From Photorhabdus akhurstii (GTDB lineage: Bacteria; Pseudomonadota; Gammaproteobacteria; Enterobacterales; Enterobacteriaceae): DNA of 64,000 nt. The stretch spans positions 372,001 through 436,000 of the forward strand of contig NZ_RCWE01000002.1 in assembly GCF_018448925.1 (NCBI RefSeq), written 5' to 3'. The notes under the pieces were generated by a model. It had not been told where the DNA came from. It did no database searches and saw only the letters and a list, made by a program, of their open reading frames with translations. This document shows positions 37,990 to 47,491 of the stretch, piece after piece. The position numbers were made by a program, and so were the translations under genes. Every line of letters starts with the position of its first letter. Within the stretch, counting starts at the first letter, position 1.

Positions 37990-38319
37990 ATGGATTTAGA
38001 CATCAATAATCGAATGACAGAAGATGAAACCCTTGAGAAAGCCTATGACATCTTTCTTGAACTGGCTTCATCCAACCTCGACCCCGCTGATATTCTACTG
38101 TTTAGTTTACAATTCGAAATACGTGGCGGCGCAGAATTACTGATCCCTTCTGAGGAGTGGGTTAAGCACGTGGATTTTGATCCGAACCCTGATTTTTTTG
38201 CCGAGGTCATTATCGGGCTGGCAGAATCTGAAGATGCCGAGATCAACGATGTTTTCGCTCGCATCCTTATTTGCCGGGAAAAATCTCACCCGATTTACCA
38301 TATTTTGTGGAAAGATTGA
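37990..38319 (+). CDS. yciU: YciU, UPF0263 small acidic protein
   Basis: A 109-residue acidic protein of the HI1450/YciU family, a proposed double-stranded DNA mimic. [39 protein letters not shown] and HILWKD match family blocks. The ATG at 37990 gives the usual length and N-terminus; an upstream ATG at 37966 adds eight residues and neither has a strong ribosome site. It lies between clsA and opp as in E. coli. Confidence 0.9.
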   Translation: MDLDINNRMTEDETLEKAYDIFLELASSNLDPADILLFSLQFEIRGGAELLIPSEEWVKHVDFDPNPDFFAEVIIGLAESEDAEINDVFARILICREKSHPIYHILWKD

Positions 38320-38439
38320 AAAATTAAGGTCAGTGATTTTATCTGCTATTTTTTTATTCAAAGAGTGAGAGCTACCCGTTTTGATGCAGGTCTGAATCCC
38401 AACACAAAACCCAAAAAGTAACTCTCACATTTAATGCCT

Positions 38440-38515
38440 TACAATATTCCTCAATAACTACAATATTCCTCAGTAACTACAATATTCCTCAGTAACTACA
38501 ATATTCCTCAGTAAC
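38440..38515 (+). repeat. Four tandem copies of a 19-bp unit beside the oppF stop
   Basis: The unit TACAATATTCCTCAGTAAC occurs four times back to back (38440, 38459, 38478, 38497; the first has A for G at one position). Two diverged TACAAT-type half units follow (38516 and about 38536), and the last includes the oppF stop codon. On the oppF mRNA these would form the immediate 3' untranslated region. Confidence 0.93.
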
Positions 38516-38534
38516 TACAATCGATTAACCTTAA

Positions 38535-39536
38535 CTACAATGGGTCAACCTTTAAACAAGACACTGCGTGGCGGAAACTTCCTTCCATCAATGGCCGTGT
38601 TTTAGCACATTCAGGATCTGCCATTGGACAACGAGTACGGAAAACACATCCTGATGGCGGATTGATGGGTGACGGCAATTCACCTTCCAACAATTCAATG
38701 TGTTTATTTCGTTCTTTATCTGGATCAGGCACCGGTACCGCCGACATCAACGCTTTGGTATAGGGATGTTGTGGATTATGATAAACCTCATCATAAGTGC
38801 CCAATTCCACCGCATGTCCAAGGTACATCACCAACACGCGATCAGAGATATGCTTAACCACCGCCAGATCATGGGCGATAAAAATCAGTGACAGTCCCAT
38901 TTCCCGTTGTAATTCCTGCAATAGGTTCACTACTTGAGCTTGAATAGATACATCAAGTGCGGATACCGGCTCATCACAAATCACCAACTTAGGTTCAAGA
39001 ATAAGCGCACGAGCAATCCCGATACGTTGACACTGACCACCAGAGAATTCATGCGGATAACGGTTAATCAGATTCGGCAGTAATCCAACTTTCATCATCA
39101 TTGTTTTTACCCGCTCTTTAATTTCCGGCTCTTTCATCTTTGGATGATAAGTGCGCAGTGGCTCAGCGATAATATCACCAATCGTCATTCGTGGGTTTAA
39201 GGATGCTAATGGATCCTGGAATATCATCTGGATATCACTGCGAATATCCCGCCACTGTTTATCATCCATATCCAGCAGGCTTTTTCCCAACCAAGTTACT
39301 GAACCACCAGAAGACTTGACCAATCCGATAATTGCACGAGCAAAAGTCGATTTACCGCAACCGGATTCACCAACCACACCAAGAGTTTCCCCTTCGTATA
39401 ACCTTAATGTAACGCCATCAACCGCTTTCAAGGTTTTTGTTGGTTGCCAGAACCACTGTTTGCCATCTTTGATATCAAAGTGAACTTTTAGATCTGCTAC
39501 TTCCAGCAGCACTCGTCTTTCTTCAATCGGGCTCAT
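38535..39536 (-). CDS. oppF: Oligopeptide ABC transporter ATP-binding protein OppF
   Basis: A 333-residue ATPase. Walker [10 protein letters not shown], the LSGGQ-type motif [16 protein letters not shown] and Walker [14 protein letters not shown] are present. The C-terminal oligopeptide-transporter extension with Cys residues ([12 protein letters not shown]) is typical and may bind an Fe-S cluster. It pairs with OppD to drive the OppBC channel. It overlaps oppD by four bases. Its stop codon lies in the degenerate end of a tandem repeat. Confidence 0.96.
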   Translation of the reverse strand: MSPIEERRVLLEVADLKVHFDIKDGKQWFWQPTKTLKAVDGVTLRLYEGETLGVVGESGCGKSTFARAIIGLVKSSGGSVTWLGKSLLDMDDKQWRDIRSDIQMIFQDPLASLNPRMTIGDIIAEPLRTYHPKMKEPEIKERVKTMMMKVGLLPNLINRYPHEFSGGQCQRIGIARALILEPKLVICDEPVSALDVSIQAQVVNLLQELQREMGLSLIFIAHDLAVVKHISDRVLVMYLGHAVELGTYDEVYHNPQHPYTKALMSAVPVPDPDKERNKHIELLEGELPSPINPPSGCVFRTRCPMADPECAKTRPLMEGSFRHAVSCLKVDPL

Positions 39537-40531
39537 ACCAATTCCTCCGGCGCTTTAAAGCAAGCTCGCAAACGCCCGTTGCCAAATGTCTCTAACCCCG
39601 GTTCACAATCTACACAACGGCCTACTGAAAACTGACAGCGTGGCTGGAACGGACACCCTTTCGGCAATCGTAATAAGTTAGGCGGATTTCCGGGAATGGT
39701 CGTCAATGCTGCTTCATCACCATCAAGACGTGGAACAGCATTAAGCAGGCCAATAGAATAAGGATGAGTTGGTTGATAAAACACTTCACGAGCCGAGCCA
39801 TATTCCATCGTTCTCCCCGCATACATCACCAACACTTTGTCACAAATACCGGCAACTACCCCCAAATCGTGAGTAATCATAATAATCGCGGTATTAAATT
39901 CCCGTTTCAGCTCATTCAGTAGGGTCATAATCTGAGCCTGAACTGTGACATCAAGTGCGGTTGTCGGTTCGTCAGCAATCAACAATTTTGGTCGACATAA
40001 CAACGCCATTGCGATCATCACACGCTGACGCATTCCACCAGAAAATTCATGCGGATACATTCGCATTCGTTTAAGCGCTTCCGGCATTTTGACAGCATCC
40101 AGCATCCGAATCGATTCAAGGTATGCCTCGCTTTTACTCATATGCTTATGCAACATCAATACTTCTGTCAGTTGATCGCCGATACGCATATAGGGATTGA
40201 GAGATGTCATTGGGTCTTGAAATATCATTGATATCTCTTCCGCTCTCATGCGGTTAAGCGCTTTTTCTTCAAGGTTAAGAATTTCCCTACCATTAAAAAT
40301 AGCGGAACCGCCAATTTTGCCGTTTCTGGCAAGCAGCCCCATCAAAGCAAAAGCAGTTTGTGATTTTCCAGAACCAGATTCACCCACAATACCTAGTGTT
40401 TCCCCTGCTCGTAAATCAAAATTCAGCTTGTTCACCGCCGTAACATCCCCGTCCGGGGTACTAAAAGTTACGTCCAACTCTTTAACAATTAACAACGGTT
40501 CAGAACTTTTCTGGTTTTTAACGCTGTCCAT
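39533..40531 (-). CDS. oppD: Oligopeptide ABC transporter ATP-binding protein OppD
   Basis: A 332-residue ATPase with Walker [10 protein letters not shown], signature [16 protein letters not shown], Walker [14 protein letters not shown] and the His loop MITHDLGVV. The C-terminal [20 protein letters not shown] is the Cys-rich oligopeptide extension. It heterodimerises with OppF at the inner membrane. It follows oppC by nine bases. Confidence 0.96.
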   Translation of the reverse strand: MDSVKNQKSSEPLLIVKELDVTFSTPDGDVTAVNKLNFDLRAGETLGIVGESGSGKSQTAFALMGLLARNGKIGGSAIFNGREILNLEEKALNRMRAEEISMIFQDPMTSLNPYMRIGDQLTEVLMLHKHMSKSEAYLESIRMLDAVKMPEALKRMRMYPHEFSGGMRQRVMIAMALLCRPKLLIADEPTTALDVTVQAQIMTLLNELKREFNTAIIMITHDLGVVAGICDKVLVMYAGRTMEYGSAREVFYQPTHPYSIGLLNAVPRLDGDEAALTTIPGNPPNLLRLPKGCPFQPRCQFSVGRCVDCEPGLETFGNGRLRACFKAPEELV

Positions 40532-40540
40532 GTTACCTCC

Positions 40541-41449
40541 TTAACGATCTTTCGGATCGAGGGCATCACGCAAGCCATCGCCGATAAAGTTAAAACAAAA
40601 CAGTGTCACCACCAGAAAACCGGCAGGAAACAACAGTAACCACGGGGAAACTTCCATCGAATTCGCACCATCGCTTAACAGTGCTCCCCAACTGCTTAAT
40701 GGTTCTTGAGTCCCCAATCCCAGAAAGCTAAGAAACGATTCAAACAGAATCATACTCGGCACTAATAAAGATGCATAAACCACCACCACTCCCAATACAT
40801 TAGGGACAATATGGCGCAGCACAATATGACGGGTTGACACACCACACACCAGCGCCGCTTCAATAAACTCCTTACGTTTTAGGCTCAATGTCTGACCACG
40901 GACAATACGCGCCATATCCAGCCATGACACCATACCGATGGCGACAAATATCAGAAAAATATTCTGTCCGAAGAAGGTCACCAACAGAATTACAAAGAAC
41001 ATGAATGGAAATGAATTCAGGATTTCCAGCAGACGCATCATTACTGAGTCTATTTTTCCACCCAAATAGCCAGATAATGATCCATATAAGGTTCCGACGA
41101 CTACCGCCACCAAAGCGGCTGCAATCCCAACCATCAACGAAATGCGTCCTCCAATGGCAACACGCACCAGCAAATCACGTCCAGAAGAATCTGTACCAAA
41201 ATAGTGGCCTGATTCAAAATCAGGCGGCATCGACATCATGGCCCAGTCAGTATCGTCATATGTGAATTGAGCCAACATCGGCGCCAGGATCACAAACAAG
41301 GTAATCAAAGATAACAGACACAAACTGGCAATCGCTGCCCGGTTGTGAATAAAACGGCGTCGTGCATCCTGCCACAAACTCCGCCCTTCGATTTCTAATT
41401 GCTCAGAGAAATTTTCCAGAGCTTCGCTGTTTTGTTTGTTAACTATCAT
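40541..41449 (-). CDS. oppC: Oligopeptide ABC transporter permease OppC
   Basis: A 302-residue inner-membrane permease with six helices. The first is near 37-58 (HNRAAIASLCLLSLITLFVILAPML), followed by a periplasmic segment with FGTDSSGRDLLVRVAIGGRISLMVG. The EAA loop that contacts the ATPases is EAALVCGVSTRHIVLRHIVPN. It forms the translocation pore with OppB, 14 bp upstream. Confidence 0.96.
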   Translation of the reverse strand: MIVNKQNSEALENFSEQLEIEGRSLWQDARRRFIHNRAAIASLCLLSLITLFVILAPMLAQFTYDDTDWAMMSMPPDFESGHYFGTDSSGRDLLVRVAIGGRISLMVGIAAALVAVVVGTLYGSLSGYLGGKIDSVMMRLLEILNSFPFMFFVILLVTFFGQNIFLIFVAIGMVSWLDMARIVRGQTLSLKRKEFIEAALVCGVSTRHIVLRHIVPNVLGVVVVYASLLVPSMILFESFLSFLGLGTQEPLSSWGALLSDGANSMEVSPWLLLFPAGFLVVTLFCFNFIGDGLRDALDPKDR

Positions 41450-41463
41450 TGCGTGCTCCAGTC

Positions 41464-42384
41464 TTAATAACGAATTTTCGGATCGATAACAGCGTACAAC
41501 ACATCAACAATCGCATTGAAAAAAATAGTCAAGCTACCAACTAAAATAGTCAGACTTAACACTAACGAATAGTCACGGTTTAATGCGCCATTAACAAACA
41601 ATTGCCCTATTCCCGGCAACCCGAAGATCGTTTCAATCACCATCGAACCGGTAATAATGCCGACAAAAGCAGGCCCCATATAAGAGATAACCGGTAACAA
41701 TGCGGGCTTTAAAGCATGGCGGAAAATGATGACACGTAATGGCAACCCCTTGGCACGCGCAGTACGGATAAAGTTAGAGTGCAACACTTCTATCATCGAA
41801 CTACGGGTAATACGGGAGATACTGGCGATATAGGCCAAAGAGAGTGCTACCATCGGTAAAATTATATATTTTGGCGCACCGCCATTCCAACCTCCTCCCG
41901 GCAACCATTTAAGATGAATAGCAAACCCCAGTACTAGCAACGGTGCTACAACAAAACCTGGGATAACAACCCCCGTCATGGCGAATCCCATCACCGTATA
42001 ATCCCACTTAGTATTTTGGTTAAGTGCAGCAATAACTCCGGCGCTGACCCCCAAGACAACCGCCATGATAAATGCCGAAGCCCCTAATTTAGCCGATACA
42101 GGAAACGCTGTTGCGACGAGATCGTTAACCGAGTAGTCCTTATATTTAAAAGAAGGCCCGAAATCTCCTTTAGTGAGTTGAATTAAGTAATCAAAATATT
42201 GTTTATAAATTGGGTCATTCAAATGATATTTCGCTTCAATGTTTGCCATCACTTCTGGCGGCAATTTCCGCTCGCCGGTAAATGGGCTGCCTGGCGCCAG
42301 CCGCATCATGAAAAACGAAATAGTGATAAGAATAAAAAGTGTCGGGATCGCCTCTAAACAACGGCGTAAAATAAACTTAAGCAT
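41464..42384 (-). CDS. oppB: Oligopeptide ABC transporter permease OppB
   Basis: A 306-residue permease with six helices (first at 9-29, FILRRCLEAIPTLFILITISFFMMRLAPG). The EAA-type loop is RTARAKGLPLRVIIFRHALKPALLP, and FGLPGIGQLFVNGALNRDYSLV follows. It is separated from oppA by 85 bp that hold a strong hairpin, so its expression is probably lower than that of oppA. Confidence 0.96.
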   Translation of the reverse strand: MLKFILRRCLEAIPTLFILITISFFMMRLAPGSPFTGERKLPPEVMANIEAKYHLNDPIYKQYFDYLIQLTKGDFGPSFKYKDYSVNDLVATAFPVSAKLGASAFIMAVVLGVSAGVIAALNQNTKWDYTVMGFAMTGVVIPGFVVAPLLVLGFAIHLKWLPGGGWNGGAPKYIILPMVALSLAYIASISRITRSSMIEVLHSNFIRTARAKGLPLRVIIFRHALKPALLPVISYMGPAFVGIITGSMVIETIFGLPGIGQLFVNGALNRDYSLVLSLTILVGSLTIFFNAIVDVLYAVIDPKIRY

Positions 42385-42437
42385 CGCCCGTTCCTATGTG
42401 TTGGCCCTTAACCCTGGCCTTAAAATAATTTGGCACT

Positions 42438-42462
42438 AAAGCAGCCCTTTCCGGGCTGCTTT
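42438..42462 (-). terminator. Intercistronic hairpin between oppA and oppB
   Basis: AAAGCAGCCC and GGGCTGCTTT form a 10-bp stem with a five-base loop, 8 bp past the oppA stop. The T-run is short, so it probably acts as a partial terminator and mRNA 3'-end stabiliser, giving more binding protein than permease. Confidence 0.8.
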
Positions 42463-42469
42463 ACAACGA

Positions 42470-44110
42470 TTAGTGTTTGATAATATAAAAATCTTTGGTG
42501 TGTAAATTATCCAAAGGATCTTTCCCTGTATAGCCACCAACATAGGGCTTCACTAACCGGGTATTCACATAGTAATAAAGCGGGACAATAGCCGAATCTT
42601 TGTCTAACTGCGCTTCTGCTCTCTGGTAAACAGCAGCACGTTCATCATCTGTTGCCACTTTCAGAGATTCTTTCATCAGTTTATCAAACTCATCACTCTT
42701 ATAATGAGATGTGTTATTACTACTATAAGAAAGCATTGAATTCAGGAATGAAGATGGTTCGTTATAATCCGCACACCACCCCGCACGAGCTACGTCATAA
42801 TTCCCCTGATGTCGAGTATCAAGGAAAGTTTTCCACTCTTGGTTTTCTAAACGAACATCAGCACCTAAATTTTTCTTCCAAATAGAAGCTACCGCGATTG
42901 CAATTTTCTTATGCAGATCGGAAGTGTTATAAAGCAAGTTAAATTTCAGTGGGTTATCTCTATTATAACCTGCTTCCGCCAGTAATTTTTTGGCCTCCTG
43001 GTTGCGCTGTTCCTGACTCCAACCAGTAAACCACACCGGTTTCATCTCTTTCATACCATCAGTAACCGGCGGTGTATAACCGGAAGCCGGGATATCACCT
43101 TGTGCTTTTACTTTATTGGTCACAATGTCTCGGTCCATAGCCAATTTCAGTGCGGTACGGACGCGGGGATCATTAAATGGGGGTTTTTCGTTATTAATTT
43201 CGTAGTAATACGTACATAAATGTGGGTTAATATGCAACTCGTTCGGGATCTCTTTTTTCAGTTTCTGGAATAGCTCAATTGGCAAATTAGTATAAGTCAT
43301 ATCAATTTCGCCACTGCGATAACGGTTCACATCCGTAACCTCTGACGAAATTGGCAGGAAAGTTACCTGATCAATAACAGTATTTTTGTTATCCCAGTAT
43401 GTCGGGCTACGCTCCATCACAATACGTTCGTTGACTATCCAATTTTTCAGTTTATAAGCCCCATTACCGACAAAATTCTGTGGCTGAGTCCATTTTTCGC
43501 CATATTTTTCTACCGTAGCTTTATGCACCGGTGACATGGAAGAGTGAGCCAAAAGCCTTGGTAAATAAGGAACCGCTTCGCTCAATGTAAGCTGCAATGT
43601 ATAGTCATCCAGCGCCTTTACTCCCAGAGCATCTGGTTTCTTTTTGCCACCGATAATGTCATCAATATTGGTGATATGGGCATACTGGAGATAACTTTCA
43701 TAGGGAGAAGCAGTATTAGGATCGGCCAGACGTTGCCAACTGTAAACAAAATCATGGGCCGTGACAGGATCACCATTAGACCACTTAGAATCTTTACGCA
43801 TATGGAATGTCCAGACGGTAAAGTCTTTATTTTCCCAACTGGTCGCAGAACCTGGCAAAATTTCGCCATTCGGGCCAACGATGACAACACCTTCAAACAG
43901 ATCACGGGCCAAATGTGATTCTGGCACTCCTTCAATCTTATGTGGATCTAACGATTGCGGTTCAGAGCCGTTATTACGGACTAAAACCTGTTTATCAGCC
44001 AATTGAACGCCATCAGGCACTTTTGCAGCAAAGACCTGACTTGCCATTACCATACTCAGTGCAGCGCTGATGCTGGCAGTAAGTAGTCTCTTTTTCGTTG
44101 TGTTTATCAT
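42470..44110 (-). CDS. oppA: Periplasmic oligopeptide-binding protein OppA, copy next to oppB
   Basis: A 546-residue solute-binding protein of the OppA/DppA family. Residues 1-28 form a signal peptide cut after SQVFA. The mature protein begins AKVPDGVQLADKQVLVRNNG and carries EPQSLDPHKIEGVPESHLARDLFEGV, DPVTAHDFVYSWQRLADP and WCADYNEPSSFLNSMLSY. It delivers peptides of two to five residues to OppBCDF. It is about 65 per cent like the next gene upstream by eye. Confidence 0.96.
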   Translation of the reverse strand: MINTTKKRLLTASISAALSMVMASQVFAAKVPDGVQLADKQVLVRNNGSEPQSLDPHKIEGVPESHLARDLFEGVVIVGPNGEILPGSATSWENKDFTVWTFHMRKDSKWSNGDPVTAHDFVYSWQRLADPNTASPYESYLQYAHITNIDDIIGGKKKPDALGVKALDDYTLQLTLSEAVPYLPRLLAHSSMSPVHKATVEKYGEKWTQPQNFVGNGAYKLKNWIVNERIVMERSPTYWDNKNTVIDQVTFLPISSEVTDVNRYRSGEIDMTYTNLPIELFQKLKKEIPNELHINPHLCTYYYEINNEKPPFNDPRVRTALKLAMDRDIVTNKVKAQGDIPASGYTPPVTDGMKEMKPVWFTGWSQEQRNQEAKKLLAEAGYNRDNPLKFNLLYNTSDLHKKIAIAVASIWKKNLGADVRLENQEWKTFLDTRHQGNYDVARAGWCADYNEPSSFLNSMLSYSSNNTSHYKSDEFDKLMKESLKVATDDERAAVYQRAEAQLDKDSAIVPLYYYVNTRLVKPYVGGYTGKDPLDNLHTKDFYIIKH

Positions 44111-44239
44111 CTTTTTCTACTCCAATTTTATACCGTCAGACTTGTTCGGCCGACGGCCCAGAAATAAGGGGTGGATTACTACCCGCATCCAAAAGGAACG
44201 ATTTTGTTTGCAGGATCTCAGTAACTCTTTTGAATAAAG

Positions 44240-45883
44240 CTACTGTTTAATTTTTTTCATATACAGTCGCTTAATATCCATATAATCCAATGGGTCTTTC
44301 CCTGAAAACCCTCCCACTGATGGGCTAACAAGCCGTACACTCACCCGGTAATAAACGGGAATCAGCACCGAGTCTTTATCCAGTTGAAACTCAGCTTGTT
44401 GGTATAATTTCTTACGCTCAATAGCGTCCTTAGCGATTAATGCCTGTTCCAGATAGCTATCAAAATTTTTATTCTGATAGAAAGCCGTGTTATTACTGCT
44501 GTCTGACAGCAACATGTTTAAAAATGCTGTAGGTTCATTGTAATCAGCACACCAGGTTGCTCTGGTCACCTCATAATTCCCTTGATGGCGGCTTTCAAGA
44601 GAGGTTTTCCATTCCTGATTCTGTAAAATCACATCCGCTCCCAAATTCTTTTTCCACATGGATGCGGCGGCGATAGCCTGCTGTTTATTTTGCTCAGAGG
44701 TGTTGTATAGCAATGTGAACTTCAATGGATTCGCCTGATTGAAACCGGCCTGAGCTAACAATTCTCTGGCGCGTTTATTGCGCTGTTCCTGTGTCCAATT
44801 AGCCCATTCTGGCTTAACAAAATCGCCGCCACCGATAAATGTTGGCGTAAAACCATAAGCCGGTATTTGCCCCTGCCCCATAATTTTTCCGGCAATAATA
44901 TCCCTATCGAGACTTAACTTGACGGCTTCGCGGACTCTGACATCAGTAAACGGCGGTTTTTTATTGTTAATTTCGTAATAAAACGTACAAAGGTAAGGAC
45001 TGACGCGAACCTGATCAGGAATCTCTTTCTTCATTTTCTGATACAGCGTCGGGGGAATAGCGCTGTTGGTGATATTTATCTCTCCACTGCGATAGCGGTT
45101 AATATCACTGGTTTCAGATTGAAGGGGTAAAAGAGTCGCTTGATCAATAACTGTTTTTGCATTGTTCCAATATCGAGGGTTGCGTTCGATCACTATCCGC
45201 TCATTGACCACCCACTCTTTCAACGAATACGCCCCATTACCGACATAATTTTCTGGCAACGTCCATTTATTACCCAACTTTTCAACTACATCCTTTTTCA
45301 CCGGTTTCATTGCCGTATGACTGAGCATACTGACGAAATAAGGCACGGGATGCGTCAGAGTCACCTGTAAACGATGATCATCCAGCGCTTTTACGCCCAA
45401 CTGATCAGGCGATTTTTTGCCCCTCAGAACATCACCAACATTTTCAACGTAAGCATATTGAAGATAGCTGGCATAAGGTGAACCCACTTTGGGATCAGCT
45501 AATCGCTGCCAGCTATAGACAAAATCGTGGGCAGTGACAGGCGTTCCATCACTCCATTTAGCATTATCACGCAGATAAAAAGTCCATACCTTGTAATCCT
45601 GATTTTCCCAATGGGTGGCAACGCCTGGCACAACTACTCCCTCGGAGCCGGTACTTACTAACCCTTCCAGGAGATTAAGAATAATGTTGGTTTCTGGTAC
45701 GCCTTCGACTTTATGCGGATCAAGCGAAGCAACCTCTGTGCCATTATTAATAATAATTTTCTGCTTATCCGCAAGTTTCACACCATCTGGAAGTTCAGCG
45801 GCAGACACGGCTGTAACAGAAAATGCTGATGATAAAAATATACAGCAAATAAACTTATATAATTTTAATTGTTTGATCTTCAT
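44240..45883 (-). CDS. Second OppA-type oligopeptide-binding protein
   Basis: A 547-residue paralogue, the first gene of the operon. A signal peptide of about 28 residues (FICCIFLSSAFSVTAVSAAE) is followed by LPDGVKLADKQKIIINNGTEVASLDPHKVEGVPETN and the family blocks GTPVTAHDFVYSWQRLADPKVGSPY and WCADYNEPTAFLNMLLSD. The peptide-binding pocket region is conserved in outline, but the exposed surface differs. A 129-bp gap follows before oppA. Two binding proteins sharing one permease suggest different peptide preferences. Confidence 0.93.
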   Translation of the reverse strand: MKIKQLKLYKFICCIFLSSAFSVTAVSAAELPDGVKLADKQKIIINNGTEVASLDPHKVEGVPETNIILNLLEGLVSTGSEGVVVPGVATHWENQDYKVWTFYLRDNAKWSDGTPVTAHDFVYSWQRLADPKVGSPYASYLQYAYVENVGDVLRGKKSPDQLGVKALDDHRLQVTLTHPVPYFVSMLSHTAMKPVKKDVVEKLGNKWTLPENYVGNGAYSLKEWVVNERIVIERNPRYWNNAKTVIDQATLLPLQSETSDINRYRSGEINITNSAIPPTLYQKMKKEIPDQVRVSPYLCTFYYEINNKKPPFTDVRVREAVKLSLDRDIIAGKIMGQGQIPAYGFTPTFIGGGDFVKPEWANWTQEQRNKRARELLAQAGFNQANPLKFTLLYNTSEQNKQQAIAAASMWKKNLGADVILQNQEWKTSLESRHQGNYEVTRATWCADYNEPTAFLNMLLSDSSNNTAFYQNKNFDSYLEQALIAKDAIERKKLYQQAEFQLDKDSVLIPVYYRVSVRLVSPSVGGFSGKDPLDYMDIKRLYMKKIKQ

Positions 45884-46436
45884 TTTTTACCTCCAATTTG
45901 ATGGACTTGTTCATTCCACATATCCCATCAAGGCCGGTATCTTCACATTATTTAGCCCAAAGTAACGGATTAAATATTAAAGCGGACTTATCATATCAAC
46001 TGTTAAAATATCGCGCCCATATTGCAAAAATCATCCTTACAAACAACTTAGTGCGACCTATTACATTAATTGATAAAACACGCCAATAACCACTATAACT
46101 AACTGATATTTATAAAATTACCAACTTTAAACTTAACTAAAATAGTAAACAAAGCTAGACCAAAGATGAAAATAAACATAATTTTAACAAATTGCAATCA
46201 ATGCAAATTAAAAACCTACATTCATCACAAAACAGTGGTGGAAGCAACCAGTTACACATTGAACTAGCAGGAAAGAATAATTTAGAAAAATATTGGGTTA
46301 TTTGTATAAAATTCAGGGAGTACCGGTAAAAGAAGTGAGAAAAGCCTATGATATAAGCTTTATAATAAAAATGATAAGAATATTATAATTTGTAATTTCA
46401 CAAGAAAGAAACTAACACCTTTTATCGTAAATCATA
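45884..46436. other. opp operon upstream region
   Basis: About 550 bp of AT-rich non-coding DNA between the first oppA-type gene and ychE, both on the minus strand. The opp promoter must lie here. I see no open frame with a ribosome site, no tRNA-like element and no clear operator. Confidence 0.5.
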
Positions 46437-47081
46437 TCAAAGCAACCCTGGGAATAGCGCTCTGATCCCTGTCACAATCAGTTCAATTCCCAAAGACATC
46501 AACAGCAGCCCCATAATTCGAGTGATAACGTTAATACCTGTTTGCCCCAGATATTTGACGACTAAAGGTGCAGACCGAAATAATAACCAGCAGCAAAAAG
46601 CAAACAATGCACTGGTAAGCACCAACCCAAGAAAATTCTGCCATCCCTGATAACGAGAACTCCAGACAATACAAGAACTGATTGCACCGGGGCCTGCCAT
46701 TAGCGGCAATGCCAGCGGCACAACACCAACACTTTCTCTAATGGCGGTTTCCGACTTTTCCTGCTTATTCTGTTTGTCCTCTCCAAGCTTGCCGTTAATC
46801 ATCGACATCGCGATGGTCACCACCAAAATTCCGCCTGCAATACGAAAAGAGTCAATGGAAATGCCGAACATACGTAGTATTGAGTCACCTAACAGTAAAG
46901 CTGTCCATAAAATGATGGCAACAGAAGTATTGGCAATCAAGTTAGTTCTATTACGAGCCGACTGGGCTTGGTAGTGAGTCATACTGATAAAAACCGGCAA
47001 AATACCAACAGGATTGACCAGTGCAAACAACCCAACAAAAAACTTAATGTAACCAGAAAGATCCAGCAGTAAGTCACCCAC
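46437..47081 (-). CDS. ychE: YchE, MarC-family inner membrane protein
   Basis: A 214-residue protein with six predicted membrane helices. The family blocks KFFVGLFALVNPVGILPVFISMT near the start, GDSILRMFGISIDSFRIAGGILV, and LPLMAGPGAIS are present, and it ends with a repeat of the NPVG-type helix region. The family was once linked to multidrug resistance, but its function is unknown. In enterobacteria it lies between opp and adhE, as here. Confidence 0.94.
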   Translation of the reverse strand: MGDLLLDLSGYIKFFVGLFALVNPVGILPVFISMTHYQAQSARNRTNLIANTSVAIILWTALLLGDSILRMFGISIDSFRIAGGILVVTIAMSMINGKLGEDKQNKQEKSETAIRESVGVVPLALPLMAGPGAISSCIVWSSRYQGWQNFLGLVLTSALFAFCCWLLFRSAPLVVKYLGQTGINVITRIMGLLLMSLGIELIVTGIRALFPGLL

Positions 47082-47326
47082 AAATAACCTCTACAAAGTT
47101 ACGCTGTGTTATTAAAAACACTCTCATGATTGTTCACCCAAAAATCATAGAAAACTTAATTTTTTCTTCACTTTATACTGGTAAAGTTCCATTTTCCATC
47201 GACCGAAACGTATTTTACAATTTAAAATATCTTATATAACAAGTTGTTAACCCAATATTTTCATCAGATTAGAAATTTAACCTTATTAACTCTAATTTAC
47301 ACCCATCCAATAATAACTATCACCGA

Positions 47327-47352
47327 CCTAAGCTGAAAGGAGTCAGCTTGGG
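47327..47352 (+). promoter_or_regulatory. Hairpin in the adhE upstream region
   Basis: CCTAAGCTGA and TCAGCTTGGG form a 10-bp stem (one T-G pair) with loop AAGGAG, about 140 bp before adhE. The loop is a Shine-Dalgarno-like sequence. In E. coli the adhE leader is folded and needs RNase III for translation; a similar role here is possible but not shown. Confidence 0.45.
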
Positions 47353-47358
47353 GTTTAT

Positions 47359-47372
47359 GTGATTAAGATCAA
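47359..47372. promoter_or_regulatory. Putative FNR-type site upstream of adhE
   Basis: GTGATTAAGATCAA differs from TTGAT-N4-ATCAA by one base. It lies about 120 bp before the adhE start. Anaerobic induction of adhE is usual in enterobacteria; a direct role for this site is inferred. Confidence 0.45.
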
Positions 47373-47491
47373 TATATATTTAATACCAAATGGTAACCTG
47401 TAGCTACCAAAAAATCACCAGGCTAAATAGTCTAAAAAATACTTATTCATTGATATTAAAAGATTTTTAATATTTTCAGGAGTACTTCTTT

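Noticed and set aside
38440-38515. CRISPR array
   Set aside because: The repeats are 19 bp with no spacers between them, and no cas gene is near.
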